Assembly (NCBI GenBank): GCA_037381915.1
Contig: JARRQJ010000011.1
Location: 27,833 to 91,832, forward strand
Reading direction: 5' to 3'
From: JARRQJ01 sp037381915
Lineage (GTDB): Bacteria > Pseudomonadota > Gammaproteobacteria > DRLM01
DNA length: 64,000 nt
Positions within the stretch are counted from its first letter, which is position 1. The number at the start of each line of letters is the position of its first letter. The notes beneath the pieces are model-generated. The model was not told the DNA's origin. It saw only the letters and a list, made by a program, of their open reading frames with translations, and searched no databases. Shown here piece after piece: positions 42,458 through 51,910 of this stretch. The translations under genes were made by a program, and so were the position numbers.

Positions 42458-43774
42458 TCACGTACCCGGGCCGGTATTGGTGGTCTGGGTTTTGCGCGAG
42501 CGTCCGCTGCGCCGGCGCGGACCGGGGCGTGAGTCATTGCGTGTTTTGGCGCCGCGTTTGCCGTCAGGCCGGTGACGGCGGATGGATTTCGGGCGTCGCA
42601 CCTCCGCCAGCAATTCCGGGCTGACCGGGGCGCTGGGTATGCTATGGCCGATGTATTTTTCGATGTCCGGCAGGGAGAAGGCATAGGTCTCGCAAACAAA
42701 GCTCACGGCATCGCCGCTGGCACCAGCCCGCGCGGTACGGCCGATGCGATGCACGTAGTCCTCGGCGTCCTGGGGCAAATCGAAATTGAACACATGGCTG
42801 ACGTCGGGGATATGCAGGCCGCGCGCCGCGACGTCGGTGGCCACCAGTATGGGAATTTCGCCTTTTTCGAATTGCGCCAGGAATTTCAGCCGCTTCTTCT
42901 GCGGGACGTCCCCGGACAGGGTGGCAACATGGAAGCCGTTGCTTTCCAGGTAGGCGTGTACCTCTTCACCGGTGCGCTTGGTGTTGACGAACACCATGGT
43001 GCGGGTAGCGCTCATAGTGCGCAATAAACCGATCAGCAACGGGATCTTTTCCTCGTTGGCCGGGTAGTAACTGACCTCGCGTACCTGATCCGCCGTGACC
43101 TTATCACTTTCTATCTGAATCAGCTGGGGATTATTCATGTGCTCATAGGCCAGTTCCGTCACTCGGAAGGACAAGGTGGCCGAAAACAGCATGCTCAGAC
43201 GCTTTTCGGGTTTGGGGAGGCGGCGCAACAGGAATCTTATGTCCTTGATGAAACCGAGGTCGAACATGCGGTCGGCCTCGTCCAGCACCACGACTTCAGC
43301 GGCCTTGAGGTCGTAGATGTGCTGATGGAAATAATCGATCAGACGGCCGGGGGTACCGATCAGGATATCCACCCCTTCTTCAAGTCGTTTACGCTGGGTA
43401 TCGTAGCCGGCCCCGCCATAGACCACCGCGAGACGCAGATCGGTATAACGCCCCAACAGTTCCGCATCCTTATGAATTTGTACCGCCAACTCCCGGGTCG
43501 GGGCAACGATGAGGGCGCGGGGCTGACGCCGGGTCCGGTTAGGCGCAGGCGGGTTGCGGATGAGCCGGGCCATGGTGGCCAGCAGGTAGGCGGCGGTTTT
43601 GCCGGTACCGGTCTGGGCCTGGCCCGCCACATCGACGCCGGTCAAGGCGAGGGGGAGGGTCTTGGCCTGGATCGGCGTGCAATAGGCAAAACCGGCTTGA
43701 TCGATCCCTTTGAGTAGCGCTTCCGGTAGGTTAAGGCTGGAAAGGGGGGTATTGGTCAGGTGTTGCTCGCTCAT
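42458..43774 (-). CDS. rhlB: DEAD-box ATP-dependent RNA helicase RhlB
   Basis: RhlB unwinds structured RNA, in enterobacteria as part of the degradosome. The 438-residue protein (ATG 43774) has the Q motif GFAYCTPIQAKTLPLAL, motif I AQTGTGKT, PTRELAVQIH, VLDEADRMFDLGF (DEAD), SATL, and HRIGRTARAGASG. A basic Arg-rich tail ends the protein. The gene is divergent from trxA-rho, the standard gammaproteobacterial arrangement that supports the RhlB assignment over other DEAD-box families. The open frame extends 45 codons upstream without conserved sequence. Confidence 0.94.
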   Translation of the reverse strand: MSEQHLTNTPLSSLNLPEALLKGIDQAGFAYCTPIQAKTLPLALTGVDVAGQAQTGTGKTAAYLLATMARLIRNPPAPNRTRRQPRALIVAPTRELAVQIHKDAELLGRYTDLRLAVVYGGAGYDTQRKRLEEGVDILIGTPGRLIDYFHQHIYDLKAAEVVVLDEADRMFDLGFIKDIRFLLRRLPKPEKRLSMLFSATLSFRVTELAYEHMNNPQLIQIESDKVTADQVREVSYYPANEEKIPLLIGLLRTMSATRTMVFVNTKRTGEEVHAYLESNGFHVATLSGDVPQKKRLKFLAQFEKGEIPILVATDVAARGLHIPDVSHVFNFDLPQDAEDYVHRIGRTARAGASGDAVSFVCETYAFSLPDIEKYIGHSIPSAPVSPELLAEVRRPKSIRRHRPDGKRGAKTRNDSRPGPRRRSGRSRKTQTTNTGPGT

Positions 43775-43994
43775 TTGCGCCAAGCATAACAGAAACCTTG
43801 TTCTGGGTTGCGATATTGGGGTATTGTTGGCCGGAGATTGAATCGGGCCTAAGTTGCGATCATGCAACGGATAGGCTATCTTAATCTTTCTAAAGTATCG
43901 GTTAGACAATATGTGTAGGGTCGTGGCGATGCATCATAATGCCGCAAGCCTGAGCAGCCCGCTGTAGTTCAATTCAGTGCGAGGGGGATGATAA

Positions 43995-44318
43995 GTGAGC
44001 GAGATAGTTCATATCACTGACGCAACGTTTGATAGTGAGGTTCTCAAGGCGGATAAGCCGGTGTTGGTGGATTTTTGGGCCGATTGGTGCGGTCCATGCA
44101 AGATGATCGCTCCGATCTTGGATGACGTGTCCAAGGACTATGTCGGTAAGTTGAAAGTTGCCAAGTTGAATATCGATGAAAATCCGTCGACGCCGCCAAA
44201 ATATGGCATTCGCGGGATACCGACATTGATGATATTCAAAAGCGGTAATGTCGAGGCGACCAAGGTGGGAGCCGTGTCCAAGTCACAACTCACGGCTTTC
44301 ATCGATAGCAATTTGTAA
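43995..44318 (+). CDS. trxA: Thioredoxin 1
   Basis: A 107-residue thioredoxin with the redox site WADWCGPCKMIAP, a cis-proline in GIRGIPTLMIFKSG and the family lead VLVDFWA. It reduces protein disulfides with thioredoxin reductase. The start is GTG at 43995, 9 bases after GAGGGGG. It is upstream of rho and divergent from rhlB. Length and motifs are typical. Confidence 0.97.
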   Translation: MSEIVHITDATFDSEVLKADKPVLVDFWADWCGPCKMIAPILDDVSKDYVGKLKVAKLNIDENPSTPPKYGIRGIPTLMIFKSGNVEATKVGAVSKSQLTAFIDSNL

Positions 44319-44521
44319 ACGGTCGACGCCCGGTTAAAGAAACACTGGACGCGGGCCGATGGTAATGATAAGTTTCGAGAAAAACCAATACTGCTATTAA
44401 TCAGCCGCCTCGGTTCGGCACATCCCCAACACTGATTTGTAAATCCCGGCCGGTCAGCCGGTTCATTTCTACCCTTTCGTCTTACATCATCTAAATTGAA
44501 CAATATCCGAAAGCCGCAAGT

Positions 44522-45781
44522 ATGAATCTTACTGAATTAAAGCAAAAATCCCCCACAGAACTCCTAGGAATTGCTGATTCGATGGGCGTTGAGGGCATGG
44601 CCCGATCGCGCAAACAAGACGTGATCTTCGCCATTCTCAAGGCCCATGCCAAAAAGGGTGAAGACATCTTCGGTGATGGTGTACTGGAAATCCTGCAGGA
44701 CGGTTTTGGTTTTTTGCGGTCGAGCGACAGTTCCTATCTGGCGGGTCCCGACGACATCTATGTGTCTCCCAGTCAGATCAGACGCTTCAATCTGCGCACC
44801 GGCGACACGGTAGCGGGCAAGATCCGGCCACCCAAGGAAGGCGAGCGCTATTTTGCCCTCCTCAAGGTCGACGAGATCAATTACGAAGCGCCGGAAAACG
44901 CCAAGAACAAGGTCCTGTTCGAGAATCTCACGCCGCTATTCGCCAACCAGCGCCTTAATCTGGAGTTGGGCAATGGCAGCACCGAGGACATCACCGTGAG
45001 GATCATTGATCTGGTGGCGCCCATCGGTAAAGGGCAACGCGGCATGATCGTCTCGCCCCCCAAAGCGGGCAAGACCATGATGCTGCAGAATATTGCCCAT
45101 TCCCTGGCGCACAATCACCCCGAGTGTTTCCTCATGGTGTTGTTGATCGACGAGCGCCCGGAAGAGGTGACGGAAATGGCGCGTTCGGTGCGCGGCGAGG
45201 TGGTCTCCAGCACCTTCGACGAACCGGCCACCCGCCACGTACAGGTGGCGGAAATGGTTATCGAAAAAGCCAAGCGCCTGGTGGAACACAAGCGCGACGT
45301 GGTGATCCTGCTGGATTCCATCACCCGTCTGGCGCGGGCCTACAACACGGTCATCCCCTCTTCCGGCAAGGTTCTGACCGGCGGCGTGGACGCCAACGCC
45401 TTGCAGCGCCCCAAACGCTTTTTTGGCGCGGCGCGCAACGTAGAAGAGGGCGGCAGCCTGACCATCATCGCCACGGCCCTGATCGAAACCGGTTCGCGCA
45501 TGGATGACGTGATCTACGAGGAATTCAAGGGTACCGGCAACAACGAGATCCATCTCGATCGCAAGATCGCCGAAAAACGCATCTATCCCGCCATCAACAT
45601 CAACCGCTCCGGCACCCGTCGCGAGGAGTTGCTGACCCATCCCGACGAGCTGCAAAAGATGTGGATCCTGCGCAAGCTGCTGCACCCCATGGATGAACTG
45701 GCGGCCATGGAATTCCTCCTGGACAAACTCAAGGCCACCAAGACCAATTCGGAATTCTTCGAATCGATGAAACGCTCCTAG
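44522..45781 (+). CDS. rho: Transcription termination factor Rho
   Basis: Rho is a hexameric RNA helicase that ends transcription. The 419-residue protein has the N-terminal MNLTELKQKSPTELLGIADS, the cold-shock-like RNA-binding domain (GFGFLRSSDSSYLAGPDDIY), Walker A SPPKAGKTMMLQ, and the bicyclomycin region VVSSTFDEPATRHVQVAEMV, VILLDSITRLARAYN and GGSLTIIATALIETGSRMDD. A 203-base leader with a small hairpin (near 44450) lies after trxA; rho is often self-regulated through its leader. Its TAG overlaps the stop of the convergent glgP. Confidence 0.98.
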   Translation: MNLTELKQKSPTELLGIADSMGVEGMARSRKQDVIFAILKAHAKKGEDIFGDGVLEILQDGFGFLRSSDSSYLAGPDDIYVSPSQIRRFNLRTGDTVAGKIRPPKEGERYFALLKVDEINYEAPENAKNKVLFENLTPLFANQRLNLELGNGSTEDITVRIIDLVAPIGKGQRGMIVSPPKAGKTMMLQNIAHSLAHNHPECFLMVLLIDERPEEVTEMARSVRGEVVSSTFDEPATRHVQVAEMVIEKAKRLVEHKRDVVILLDSITRLARAYNTVIPSSGKVLTGGVDANALQRPKRFFGAARNVEEGGSLTIIATALIETGSRMDDVIYEEFKGTGNNEIHLDRKIAEKRIYPAININRSGTRREELLTHPDELQKMWILRKLLHPMDELAAMEFLLDKLKATKTNSEFFESMKRS

Positions 45782-48182
45782 CGGTTGGTCGGGAGCTCGA
45801 TCTTCACAGGTTTCACCTTCCAGATCTCCTCCGCGTATTCATGGATGGTGCGGTCCGAGGAGAATTTCCCCATATGGGCGACGTTGAGGATGGCCTTGCG
45901 CGTCCAATCATCGCGGTTAGTGTAGAGTTCCGCCACCCATTCCTGGCAGGAAACGTAAGAGAGATAATCCGCCAGCAGCAGATAGGGATCGCCGCCGTGG
46001 GTCAGGCGGTCCACGATGGGCTTGTGCAGCTCGGGTTCGTCAGGGGAAAAATAGCCGCTGCTGATCATATCCAAGGCCTGCCGCAATTCGTGCTCGGCGT
46101 GATAATGCTCCCAGGGGTTATAGCCTTGGCTGTGCAGCCGATGGTGAGCGCGCCGTTCAGGGCAAATTTCATGTTGCTGGTCCCGGAGGCCTCGGTGCCG
46201 GCTGTCGATATCTGTTCCGACAATTCGCAGGCGGGGATGATGATTTCCGCTACCGACACGTTGTAATCGGGGATGAAGACCATCTTGAGTTGGTCGCCGA
46301 TGGCGGGATCGTTGTTGACGATATCCGCGACGTCATTGATGAGCTTGATAACGCGCTTGGCCATAACGTAGCCAGGCGCCGCCTTGCCGGCGAAGATGAT
46401 GCTGCGCGGTACGCGCGGCGCGCTGCTGCCGTGGCGGATACGGTTGTACAGGGTTATGACGTGCAACAGGTTCAACAGCTGCCGTTTATATTCGTGAATA
46501 CGTTTCACATGCACATCGAACAGGGACCCGGTATTGAGCTCGATGCCGCATTGCTTGCGGACAAAGTCGGCCAGGAGCTTTTTGTTCGCTTGCTTGACCG
46601 AGGCGAACTGCGCGCGGAATTGCGCGTCATCGGCCGCCGGCGCGAGACGGCGCAATTGATCGAGATCCTTGATCCAGTGTGTGCCGATGCGGGAGCTGAT
46701 CAATTGCGACAGCCCGGGATTGGCCATGTGCAACCAGCGGCGCGGCGTGATGCCGTTGGTCTTGTTGACAACCTTGCCGGGGGTGAATTCGTTGAAGTCG
46801 CGAAAGATGGTCGACTTCATGAGCTCGGTGTGGATTTTCGCCACGCCGTTGACCTTGTGACTGCCCACGACCGCGAGATGGGCCATGCGCACCCGGCGGT
46901 CGCCGTCTTCATGGATTAAGGACATGCGCCGCAGGCGCTCGCTGTCACCGGGGAAGGCATGCACCACATGCTTGAGAAAGCGGTGATTGATTTCATAGAT
47001 GATCTGCAAGTGGCGCGGCAGTATCTGCTCCAGCAGCGTCACCGGCCAGGTTTCCAAGGCCTCCGGAAGCAAGGTGTGGTTGGTGTAGGAAAAGGTGCGA
47101 CAGGTGATATCCCAGGCCCGTTCCCATTCCACGTGATGCATGTCCACCAATATGCGCATCAGTTCGGGGATCGCCAGCACCGGATGGGTATCGTTGAGTT
47201 GAATCGCCACCTGATCCGGTAAAGCGTCGAAGTTTTCGTGAAACTTCAGATAGCGGCGGATGATATCCTGCAGGGAGGCGCTGACGAAGAAATACTGTTG
47301 TTTCAGCCGCAGCTCACGCCCGGTCAGGGTGGTGTCGTCAGGATAAAGCACCTTGGAGAGATTCTCCGATTCGTTCTTTTGTTCCACCGCCTTGATGTAG
47401 TTGCCTTCATTGAAATAACGCAGGTCGAAGTCGCGGCTGGCCTTGGCCGACCACAGGCGCAGGTTGTTGACGGTGTTGGTGCCGAAGCCGGGGATAGGCG
47501 TGTCATAGGCCATGGCCATCACGTCTTCTGTGCCCACCCAGTGGTAACGCTTTTGCCCCTTGTCGTCCGGGTATTCCACCACCCGGCCGTAGAACTTCAC
47601 CGGATACAGGACTTCGGGGCGCGGAAACTCCCAGGGATTGCCGTAACGCAGCCAGTTCTCCGGATGCTCCACTTGATGCCCGTTTTCTATACGCTGCTTG
47701 AACATGCCGTATTCATAGCGGATGCCGTAGCCATAGCCCGGCAGGCCCAAGGTGGCCATGGAATCGAGGAAACACGCCGCCAGTCTGCCCAGGCCGCCGT
47801 TGCCCAGCGCCGCGTCCGGTTCCAAGGCACGGATCGTATCCGGATTCAAGTCCAATTGGCGTAGGGCCTCGGCGAATTCGCCAACGAATTCCATATTTAT
47901 CAGGCTGTTAGTCAAGGTGCGGCCGATCAGGAACTCCAGCGAGAGGTAGTAGATGCGTTTGGCGTGAACACGATAATAGGCGCGCTGGGTCTCCATCCAG
48001 CGTTCCATGAGGCGGTCGCGCACCACATAGGCCGCCACGTGATACCAGTCCCGCTGGGTGGCGGTGTAAATGTCCTTACCGGCGGCGTATTCCAGGCGGT
48101 TGGCCAGGGAATGTTTGATGGATTCCACGTCCAGGCCGAGATAGTCAGACTTCAATGCGGGCTTAGGGCGCTGTTGGGCCAT
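45778..48182 (-). pseudogene. glgP: Glycogen phosphorylase with internal deletion and frameshift
   Basis: GlgP releases glucose 1-phosphate from glycogen using PLP. The first frame (48182 to 46065) is normal up to the PLP lysine (Lys672) in SGTSNMKFALNGALTIG. The text then changes frame at 46137. In the second frame, LHSQGYNPWEHYHAEHELRQ continues to the usual C-terminus (SGYFSPDEPELHKPIV, GKFSSDRTIHEYAEEIW) at 45778. The expected TLDGANVEIREEVG-type segment, about 30 residues, is absent, so some 90 bases have gone, a number not divisible by 3. The product would lack an essential active-site loop and the last 110 residues. A misassembly is possible. Confidence 0.85.
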
Positions 48183-48402
48183 ATGCTTAATCCCTGCGAT
48201 TACTTTCCGGTGAAACAGGCCAATGAGTTGTTATCAGTTACCTATGAGTATTACGGCCGTCACGCCTAATTCTTGAAAAGATACACCTTTTTGATATGCC
48301 TATTGTCTGTTTTATCGGATTTACGTATCATTGCCGGCTCTTTAGGGCCGGGGCCACAGGATCGACGTTGGTCGCCCGGCGATAACGGCAATGAGGTGCG
48401 AC

Positions 48403-48612
48403 ATGAAAGCGGATATACACCCCACTTACAGCGAAATCAAGGTGACGTGCAGTTGTGGGAATACTTTTTCCACCCGTTCTACCATAGGAGGTGATCTGCA
48501 CTTGGATGTATGCTCGGCATGTCACCCGTTTTATACAGGTAAACAAAAGCTCTTGGATACCGCCGGGCGCGTGGATAAATTCCGCCAGAAATATGGTATG
48601 ACCCGTAGTTAG
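48403..48612 (+). CDS. rpmE: 50S ribosomal protein L31 (zinc-binding form)
   Basis: Ribosomal protein L31 of 69 residues starting at ATG 48403 (MKADIHPTYSEIKVTCSCGN). The four zinc cysteines of the C+ type are present: CSC near residues 16-18 and DVCSACHPFYTG near residues 37-40. GAGGTG precedes the start. It leads the rpmE-nuclease-maeB group. Confidence 0.97.
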   Translation: MKADIHPTYSEIKVTCSCGNTFSTRSTIGGDLHLDVCSACHPFYTGKQKLLDTAGRVDKFRQKYGMTRS

Positions 48613-48619
48613 GTCTCCC

Positions 48620-49447
48620 GTGACCCGAGCCGGCGATGAAAGGGCGCGACGCAATCGCGCCCTTTCTCGTTTACGCTCCGCAATCACTCTCGGGGTCTGG
48701 TGTTGTTCCCTGCTGCTCACGGGCTCCGCCGGGGCAAAGGCTCAATGCGGCACAGATCACATCGACGAGCGCGTGACGGTGGACCATGCCTACGACGGTG
48801 ATACGGTCACGCTCCGGGACGGACGCAGGCTGCGATTGATCGGCGTTGATACGCCGGAGCTGGGGCGGGACGGCAAACCGGACCAGGCCTACGCCGTGGC
48901 CGCCCGCGATGCCCTGCGGGGCTTGCTCAAGGAACAAGGGCCGGAATTGGACCTGCGTCTGGATCACACTAGGCGTGACGTCTATCATCGACTCCTCGCC
49001 CACGCCTTTCTTCGCGACGGCACCAGCCTTTCAGCGTGGTTGCTGGAACGGGGTTACGGCACACTGCTGATCATTCCGCCCAATGATTGGAATGCCCGCT
49101 GCTACGCGGCCGCCGAAGGGCGCGCCCGAGCGGATAAGGCGGGGGTTTGGGCCCTGCCCAAGTATTACGCCATCGCGTCCACGCGATTGCAGAAGACGGC
49201 GCGGGGTTATCACTTGATCGAAGGACGTGTCACCCACGTGGGCAAGAGCGCGCATTCCTTGTGGCTGGATCTGGAGGGCGGGGTGGCGGCGCGCATCGAC
49301 CGGAAGGATCTGGACTATTTTCCGGTGAAGTCATGGGCCGACTTAGTGGGTAAGGAGGTCATGGTGCGGGGCTGGGTGCATCCGTACCGCGACGAAATGC
49401 AGGTGCGCTTGCGTTATCCCACGGATTTGGAAGTGACCACGCCATGA
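48620..49447 (+). CDS. Secreted staphylococcal-nuclease-like protein
   Basis: A 275-residue protein with an N-terminal signal segment (LGVWCCSLLLTGSAGAKAQ) and an SNase domain: VDHAYDGDTVTLRDGRRLRL, IGVDTPELGRDGKPDQAYA, and HTRRDVYHRLLAHAFLRDGT, holding the metal-binding Asp, the catalytic Glu and Arg residues of the family. A second, OB-like segment (RGYHLIEGRVTHVGKSAHS, LWLDLEGGVAARIDRKDL) makes up the C-terminal third. GTG at 48620 is the start used. It is 7 bases after rpmE, as in other gammaproteobacteria. It probably acts in the periplasm or outside the cell. Confidence 0.87.
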   Translation: MTRAGDERARRNRALSRLRSAITLGVWCCSLLLTGSAGAKAQCGTDHIDERVTVDHAYDGDTVTLRDGRRLRLIGVDTPELGRDGKPDQAYAVAARDALRGLLKEQGPELDLRLDHTRRDVYHRLLAHAFLRDGTSLSAWLLERGYGTLLIIPPNDWNARCYAAAEGRARADKAGVWALPKYYAIASTRLQKTARGYHLIEGRVTHVGKSAHSLWLDLEGGVAARIDRKDLDYFPVKSWADLVGKEVMVRGWVHPYRDEMQVRLRYPTDLEVTTP

Positions 49448-49608
49448 GCGCGGGGACGCCGCTCATGCGGGACATCCGGCTGGGAGGGACGCGTGTGCCC
49501 CCTTTCGCCATGGGAATTTGCGCTGGAGTGGCATAAGCTAGGCTCTTTACCGGCATGTGCCTTCAATTCATCCGCTACAGGTTTTTCATTTCGAGCAGGT
49601 AACAAACC

Positions 49609-50853
49609 ATGCACAACGATCGCAAACGGGCCGCTCTGGATTATCATGAGCAGCCCCGCCCCGGCAAGATCAGCATCAACATCACCAAGCCGTGCCTGAC
49701 GCAGGAAGACTTATCGCTGGCCTATACGCCCGGCGTCGCCGAGCCGGTGCGTGCGATCGCGACCGATCCCGAGGTGGCCTATCGCTACACTGCCAAGGGT
49801 AATCTGGTGGCGGTGATCACCGATGGCAGCGCTGTGCTGGGCTTGGGCAAGGTGGGCGCCCTGGCGGGCAAGCCGGTGATGGAGGGCAAAGGGGTGTTGT
49901 TCAAAAAGTTCGGCAACATCGACGTCTTCGACATCGAGGTGGATGCCCGTTCGCCGGAGGCCTTCATCGAAACGGTGGTGGCCATCGCCCCCACCTTCGG
50001 CGGGATTAACCTCGAGGATATCGCCGCGCCGTATTGCTTCATGATCGAAGAGGAATTGATCCGCCGCCTGGATATTCCGGTATTCCACGACGATCAGCAC
50101 GGCACCGCCATCATCGTGACCGCCGGCCTGCTCAACGCCCTGGAGCTGCAAGGCAAGGGTCTGGCGGAATCTCGCATTGTGTGCCTGGGTGCCGGCGCCG
50201 CGGCCATCGCCTCAATGCATCTGTTGCTGGGCCTGGGAGCGAGGAAGGAAAATCTCGCCCTGGTGGATCGCAACGGTGTCATCCACAGCGGCCGCGACGA
50301 CCTAAACGTCTATAAGCGTGAGTTCGCCATCGACACCGACCATCGCAGCCTGGCGGATGCTATGCAGGGGGCGGATGTGTTCATCGGCCTGTCGGGTCCG
50401 GATCTGGTTACGGAGGCGATGCTGGCGGTGATGGCAGCCAAGCCGGTGCTCTTCGCCCTTTCCAATCCCGACCCGGAGATCCGTCCGGAGCTGGCGCATG
50501 CGGTACGCCGGGATGTCATCATGGCGACCGGGCGCAGCGATTATCCCAACCAGGTGAATAATGTGCTGGGGTTTCCGTTCATCTTTCGCGGCGCCCTGGA
50601 TGTCCGCGCCACGCGAATCAATCAGGCGATGCAGATCGCCGCGGTCCACGCCTTGTGCTCCTTGGCGCGCGAGCCGGTCCCGGCGGAGGTGCTGCGTGCC
50701 TACAAACTGGAACACCTGGAATTCGGGCCGGACTACATCATGCCTAAACCCCTGGATCCGCGTTTGATCGATCGAGTACCGCCGGCGGTGGCGCGGGCCG
50801 CGGTGGAGACCGGGGTGGCTCGCCAGAACTATCCGGATTTCTATCCCACCTAG
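49609..50853 (+). CDS. maeB: Malic enzyme (single-domain form)
   Basis: This enzyme converts malate to pyruvate and CO2 with NAD(P). The 414-residue protein has the malic domain (AYTPGVAEPVRAIATDPEVA, KGNLVAVITDGSAVLGLG, the metal site DIAAPYCFMIEEELI and FHDDQHGTAIIVTAGLLNAL) and a Rossmann domain with CLGAGAAAIASMHLLLGLG and ALSNPDPEIRP. It lacks the phosphotransacetylase-like domain of long MaeB (about 760 residues). It starts the maeB-mdh-gltA group, 98 bases before mdh. Confidence 0.94.
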   Translation: MHNDRKRAALDYHEQPRPGKISINITKPCLTQEDLSLAYTPGVAEPVRAIATDPEVAYRYTAKGNLVAVITDGSAVLGLGKVGALAGKPVMEGKGVLFKKFGNIDVFDIEVDARSPEAFIETVVAIAPTFGGINLEDIAAPYCFMIEEELIRRLDIPVFHDDQHGTAIIVTAGLLNALELQGKGLAESRIVCLGAGAAAIASMHLLLGLGARKENLALVDRNGVIHSGRDDLNVYKREFAIDTDHRSLADAMQGADVFIGLSGPDLVTEAMLAVMAAKPVLFALSNPDPEIRPELAHAVRRDVIMATGRSDYPNQVNNVLGFPFIFRGALDVRATRINQAMQIAAVHALCSLAREPVPAEVLRAYKLEHLEFGPDYIMPKPLDPRLIDRVPPAVARAAVETGVARQNYPDFYPT

Positions 50854-50951
50854 CGGGAATGCGCCCCCCGCATGGGGATGGCTATTCGTCAGGAGTACTA
50901 ATAAGCCGATCCGGCGCGAGGGTGTCGCCGGGAGTTCATAAGGAGCATCGC

Positions 50952-51875
50952 ATGCAGAAGATCGCCGTAGTCGGGCCGGGACGGGTCGGGGAGTCCACGG
51001 CACAGATTTTGGCCCAGCAGTCCTTGTGTCAGGAGCTGGTATTGCTGGGGACCCGGGAGAGCGTTGCGCAGGGCATTGCATTGGATATCCAGGAGTCGGC
51101 GCCGCTGTTCGGGTTTGACACCCGCGTCAGCGGCGGCGCCGACCCCGCGCTGCTCAGCGGCGCCGATCTGGTCATTATCACTGCGGGCCAGCCGCGTAAG
51201 CCCGGCATGAGTCGCGATGAGTTGCGGGACGCCAATCTGGCCGTGATCAACGGCGTGATGGAGCATGTGCTGCACCATGCTCCGCAGGCCATGGTGCTGA
51301 TGGTCACCAATCCGGTGGACGTGCTTACCTATGCCGCATGGCGCCGCACCGGCTGGCCGCGTCAGCGGATCCTGGGGCTGTCCGGGGTACTGGACAGTGC
51401 TCGCATGGCAAGCTTCGTGGCCCAGGCCAGCGGTTATTCCGTCCGTGACATCACGGCCCTGGTAATCGGCGGCCACGGCGACGCCATGGTGCCGTTGCCC
51501 GAATATACCTGCATCAACGGCATCCCGATCGCCCATTTCCTCGACCAGGCCACGATTGCGCGGCTGATTGAACATACTCGCCGGGGCGGCGCGGAGATCC
51601 TGGCCCTGAAACAGACCAGCAGCGCCTATGACTCACCCGCGGCCGCCATCGCCGCCATGGTGGAGGCGATGATCCGCGATCGCCGGCGCGTCCTGCCGTG
51701 CGTCGCCGTGCTGGACGGTGAATACGGCCAGCACGAGATCGCCATGGGCGTCCCGGCGGTATTGGCTAAGGTCGGCGTGGAAAAAGTGATAGAGTTACCC
51801 TTGAACGATGAACAGCATGACGCCTTGTCCCGATCCGGCGAGGCGGTGCGAACGAGTTTGTCCGGCCTGATTTGA
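50952..51875 (+). CDS. mdh: LDH-like malate dehydrogenase, possibly NADP-type
   Basis: A 307-residue malate dehydrogenase of the lactate-dehydrogenase-like branch, from ATG 50952 (AGGAG upstream). It has the dinucleotide fold MQKIAVVGPGRVGESTAQIL, the substrate loop TAGQPRKPGMSRDELRDANL with the malate-specific Arg, the MVTNPVDVLTY motif, and the catalytic His in IGGHGDAMVPLPEY. At the end of the second beta strand, where NAD enzymes have Asp, the sequence is LVLLGTRES (Gly33), which resembles the GSERS of NADP malate dehydrogenases, so NADP preference is likely but not shown. Its stop is 35 bases before gltA. Confidence 0.93.
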   Translation: MQKIAVVGPGRVGESTAQILAQQSLCQELVLLGTRESVAQGIALDIQESAPLFGFDTRVSGGADPALLSGADLVIITAGQPRKPGMSRDELRDANLAVINGVMEHVLHHAPQAMVLMVTNPVDVLTYAAWRRTGWPRQRILGLSGVLDSARMASFVAQASGYSVRDITALVIGGHGDAMVPLPEYTCINGIPIAHFLDQATIARLIEHTRRGGAEILALKQTSSAYDSPAAAIAAMVEAMIRDRRRVLPCVAVLDGEYGQHEIAMGVPAVLAKVGVEKVIELPLNDEQHDALSRSGEAVRTSLSGLI

Positions 51876-51910
51876 GCCGGCGGAGCATTCAGTCGCGAGG
51901 AGCCACGTCC

